This document shows, piece by piece, positions 52,876-53,283 of a stretch of DNA of 53,283 nucleotides (within the stretch, counting starts at the first letter, position 1; every line of letters begins with the position of its first letter). The stretch comes from Mizugakiibacter sediminis (GTDB taxonomy: Bacteria; Pseudomonadota; Gammaproteobacteria; Xanthomonadales; Rhodanobacteraceae): assembly GCF_000953855.2 (NCBI RefSeq), contig NZ_DF970151.1, positions 1-53,283 on the forward strand, read 5' to 3'. The translations under genes and the position numbers were made by a program. The notes below the pieces were generated by a model. It saw only the letters and a program-made list of their open reading frames with translations, made no database searches and was not told the DNA's origin.

Positions 52876-53283
52876 GATGACGGCCCATCCGCCTACCGTC
52901 GCGCTGCTGTTCGAGGATCCCGAGCTGGGCGCGCCGCTGCGCGCGGCGCTGACCGAGCTCGGCGCGCGCATCGCCCACGAGGGCGCGCCGACCGCGCTGG
53001 CGGCCGACGCGCTGGCCGGCGTCGACGTCGTGGTGGTCAACCTCGACGCCGCCGTCGAGGCGCAGATCGACCGCGTGCAGGACCTGCTGGACGCCAGCGC
53101 CTGCCGCGTGGTGTTCAACGACGCCGACGCCAGCCGCGGCCTCGAAGGCTGGGCGCGGGCGCGCTGGGCGCGCCACCTCGCCGCCAAGATCCTCGGCCGC
53201 GCCGACGTCGATCCGCCGCGGCCGGCGGACGCGCGGCCGGTGGATGTCGACGCGGGCGCCGATGCCGCGCCGGCGGCGGCCGG
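52868..53283 (+). CDS. ChpB-like CheB methylesterase, N-terminal part (cut by window edge)
   Basis: About 138 residues are visible. The reading frame starts with a GTG at 52868 that overlaps the chpA stop; an ATG at 52877 (MTAHPPTVALLFEDPEL) is an alternative. The visible part is a receiver-like fold (VALLFEDPELGAPLRAALTE, VDVVVVNLDAAVEAQ) without the canonical Asp-Asp pair or a clear phospho-acceptor, as in Pseudomonas ChpB. An Ala/Pro/Asp-rich linker follows. The catalytic esterase domain lies beyond the window, so the call rests on position after chpA and the N-terminal pattern. Confidence 0.7.
   Translation, partial: MSEMTAHPPTVALLFEDPELGAPLRAALTELGARIAHEGAPTALAADALAGVDVVVVNLDAAVEAQIDRVQDLLDASACRVVFNDADASRGLEGWARARWARHLAAKILGRADVDPPRPADARPVDVDAGADAAPAAA

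Noticed and set aside
45841-53187. A 2448-codon open frame antisense to pilK and chpA
   Set aside because: It mirrors the codon structure of the coding strand in very GC-rich DNA, where stops are rare in the complementary frame. Its translation is Arg/His/Leu/Ala-biased with no domain, and chpA and pilK account for the region.

Overview
The window is about 53 kb of very GC-rich, gene-dense bacterial chromosome. The gene set points to a gammaproteobacterium of the Xanthomonadales (Lysobacterales). It contains a fabA-fabB pair, proS next to a DUF4124 gene, an H-NS-like protein of the type common in that order, a QmcA/NfeD pair next to a ThrE-type exporter, and a PilG-PilH-PilI-PilJ-CheR-ChpA pilus chemosensory cluster. 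The species cannot be fixed from the sequence. I see no rRNA, tRNA, CRISPR array, insertion sequence or prophage.

Layout. (1) 1-877, minus strand: an ECF sigma factor overlapping a membrane anti-sigma-like protein that runs off the left edge. (2) 975-2943: a palindrome followed by a tightly coupled operon of a MarR-type regulator with a Cys/His tail, a secreted protein with a calcium-loop motif, and a cytosolic CxxC redoxin. (3) 3048-12451: a well-formed sigma-54 promoter leads an ABC efflux operon (HlyD-type adaptor, ATPase, two FtsX/MacB-type permeases). A DUF885 metallopeptidase and a two-component pair (sigma-54-activating response regulator, histidine kinase) follow. I infer that the pair controls the promoter. 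(4) 12505-15144: qmcA-like, nfeD-like and thrE-like genes, ending at a bidirectional terminator shared with the H-NS-like gene. (5) 15748-19920, minus: fabB, fabA, proS, DUF4124. (6) 20047-21827, plus: pssA, a probable holD, rimI. (7) 21831-27924, minus: valS, hemE, a stand-alone WGR protein, aroB, aroK. (8) 27981-32983: an SDR-type epimerase, a frameshifted dodecin gene, an orphan OmpR-type response regulator, a YbjQ-like protein, a convergent kinase, pdxH, a YjbQ-family protein and a BtuF-like protein without a signal peptide. (9) 32996-42177: DUF4426, yggT, proC, yggS (minus), pilT and pilU (plus), then pyrB, ruvX, yqgE, tonB-like and gshB (minus). (10) 42419-53283, plus: pilG, pilH, pilI, pilJ, cheR/pilK, chpA and the start of chpB.

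Blocks 9 and 10 closely follow the order known from Pseudomonas aeruginosa (PA0388 to PA0414), but metXW, pyrR and the pyrC-like gene are missing. PilT and PilU drive retraction of type IV pili. The Chp system (PilJ receptor, PilI coupling protein, ChpA kinase, PilG and PilH receivers, CheR/ChpB adaptation enzymes) controls those pili.

Points most worth a second look are the frameshifted dodecin, the sigma-54 promoter with its TGTCCGC repeats, the MarR/secreted protein/redoxin cassette, the candidate HolD, the three G-rich inverted-repeat elements (one supplies the AroB C-terminus), a palindrome inserted in frame within valS, and the reduced ChpA with decayed Hpt domains.
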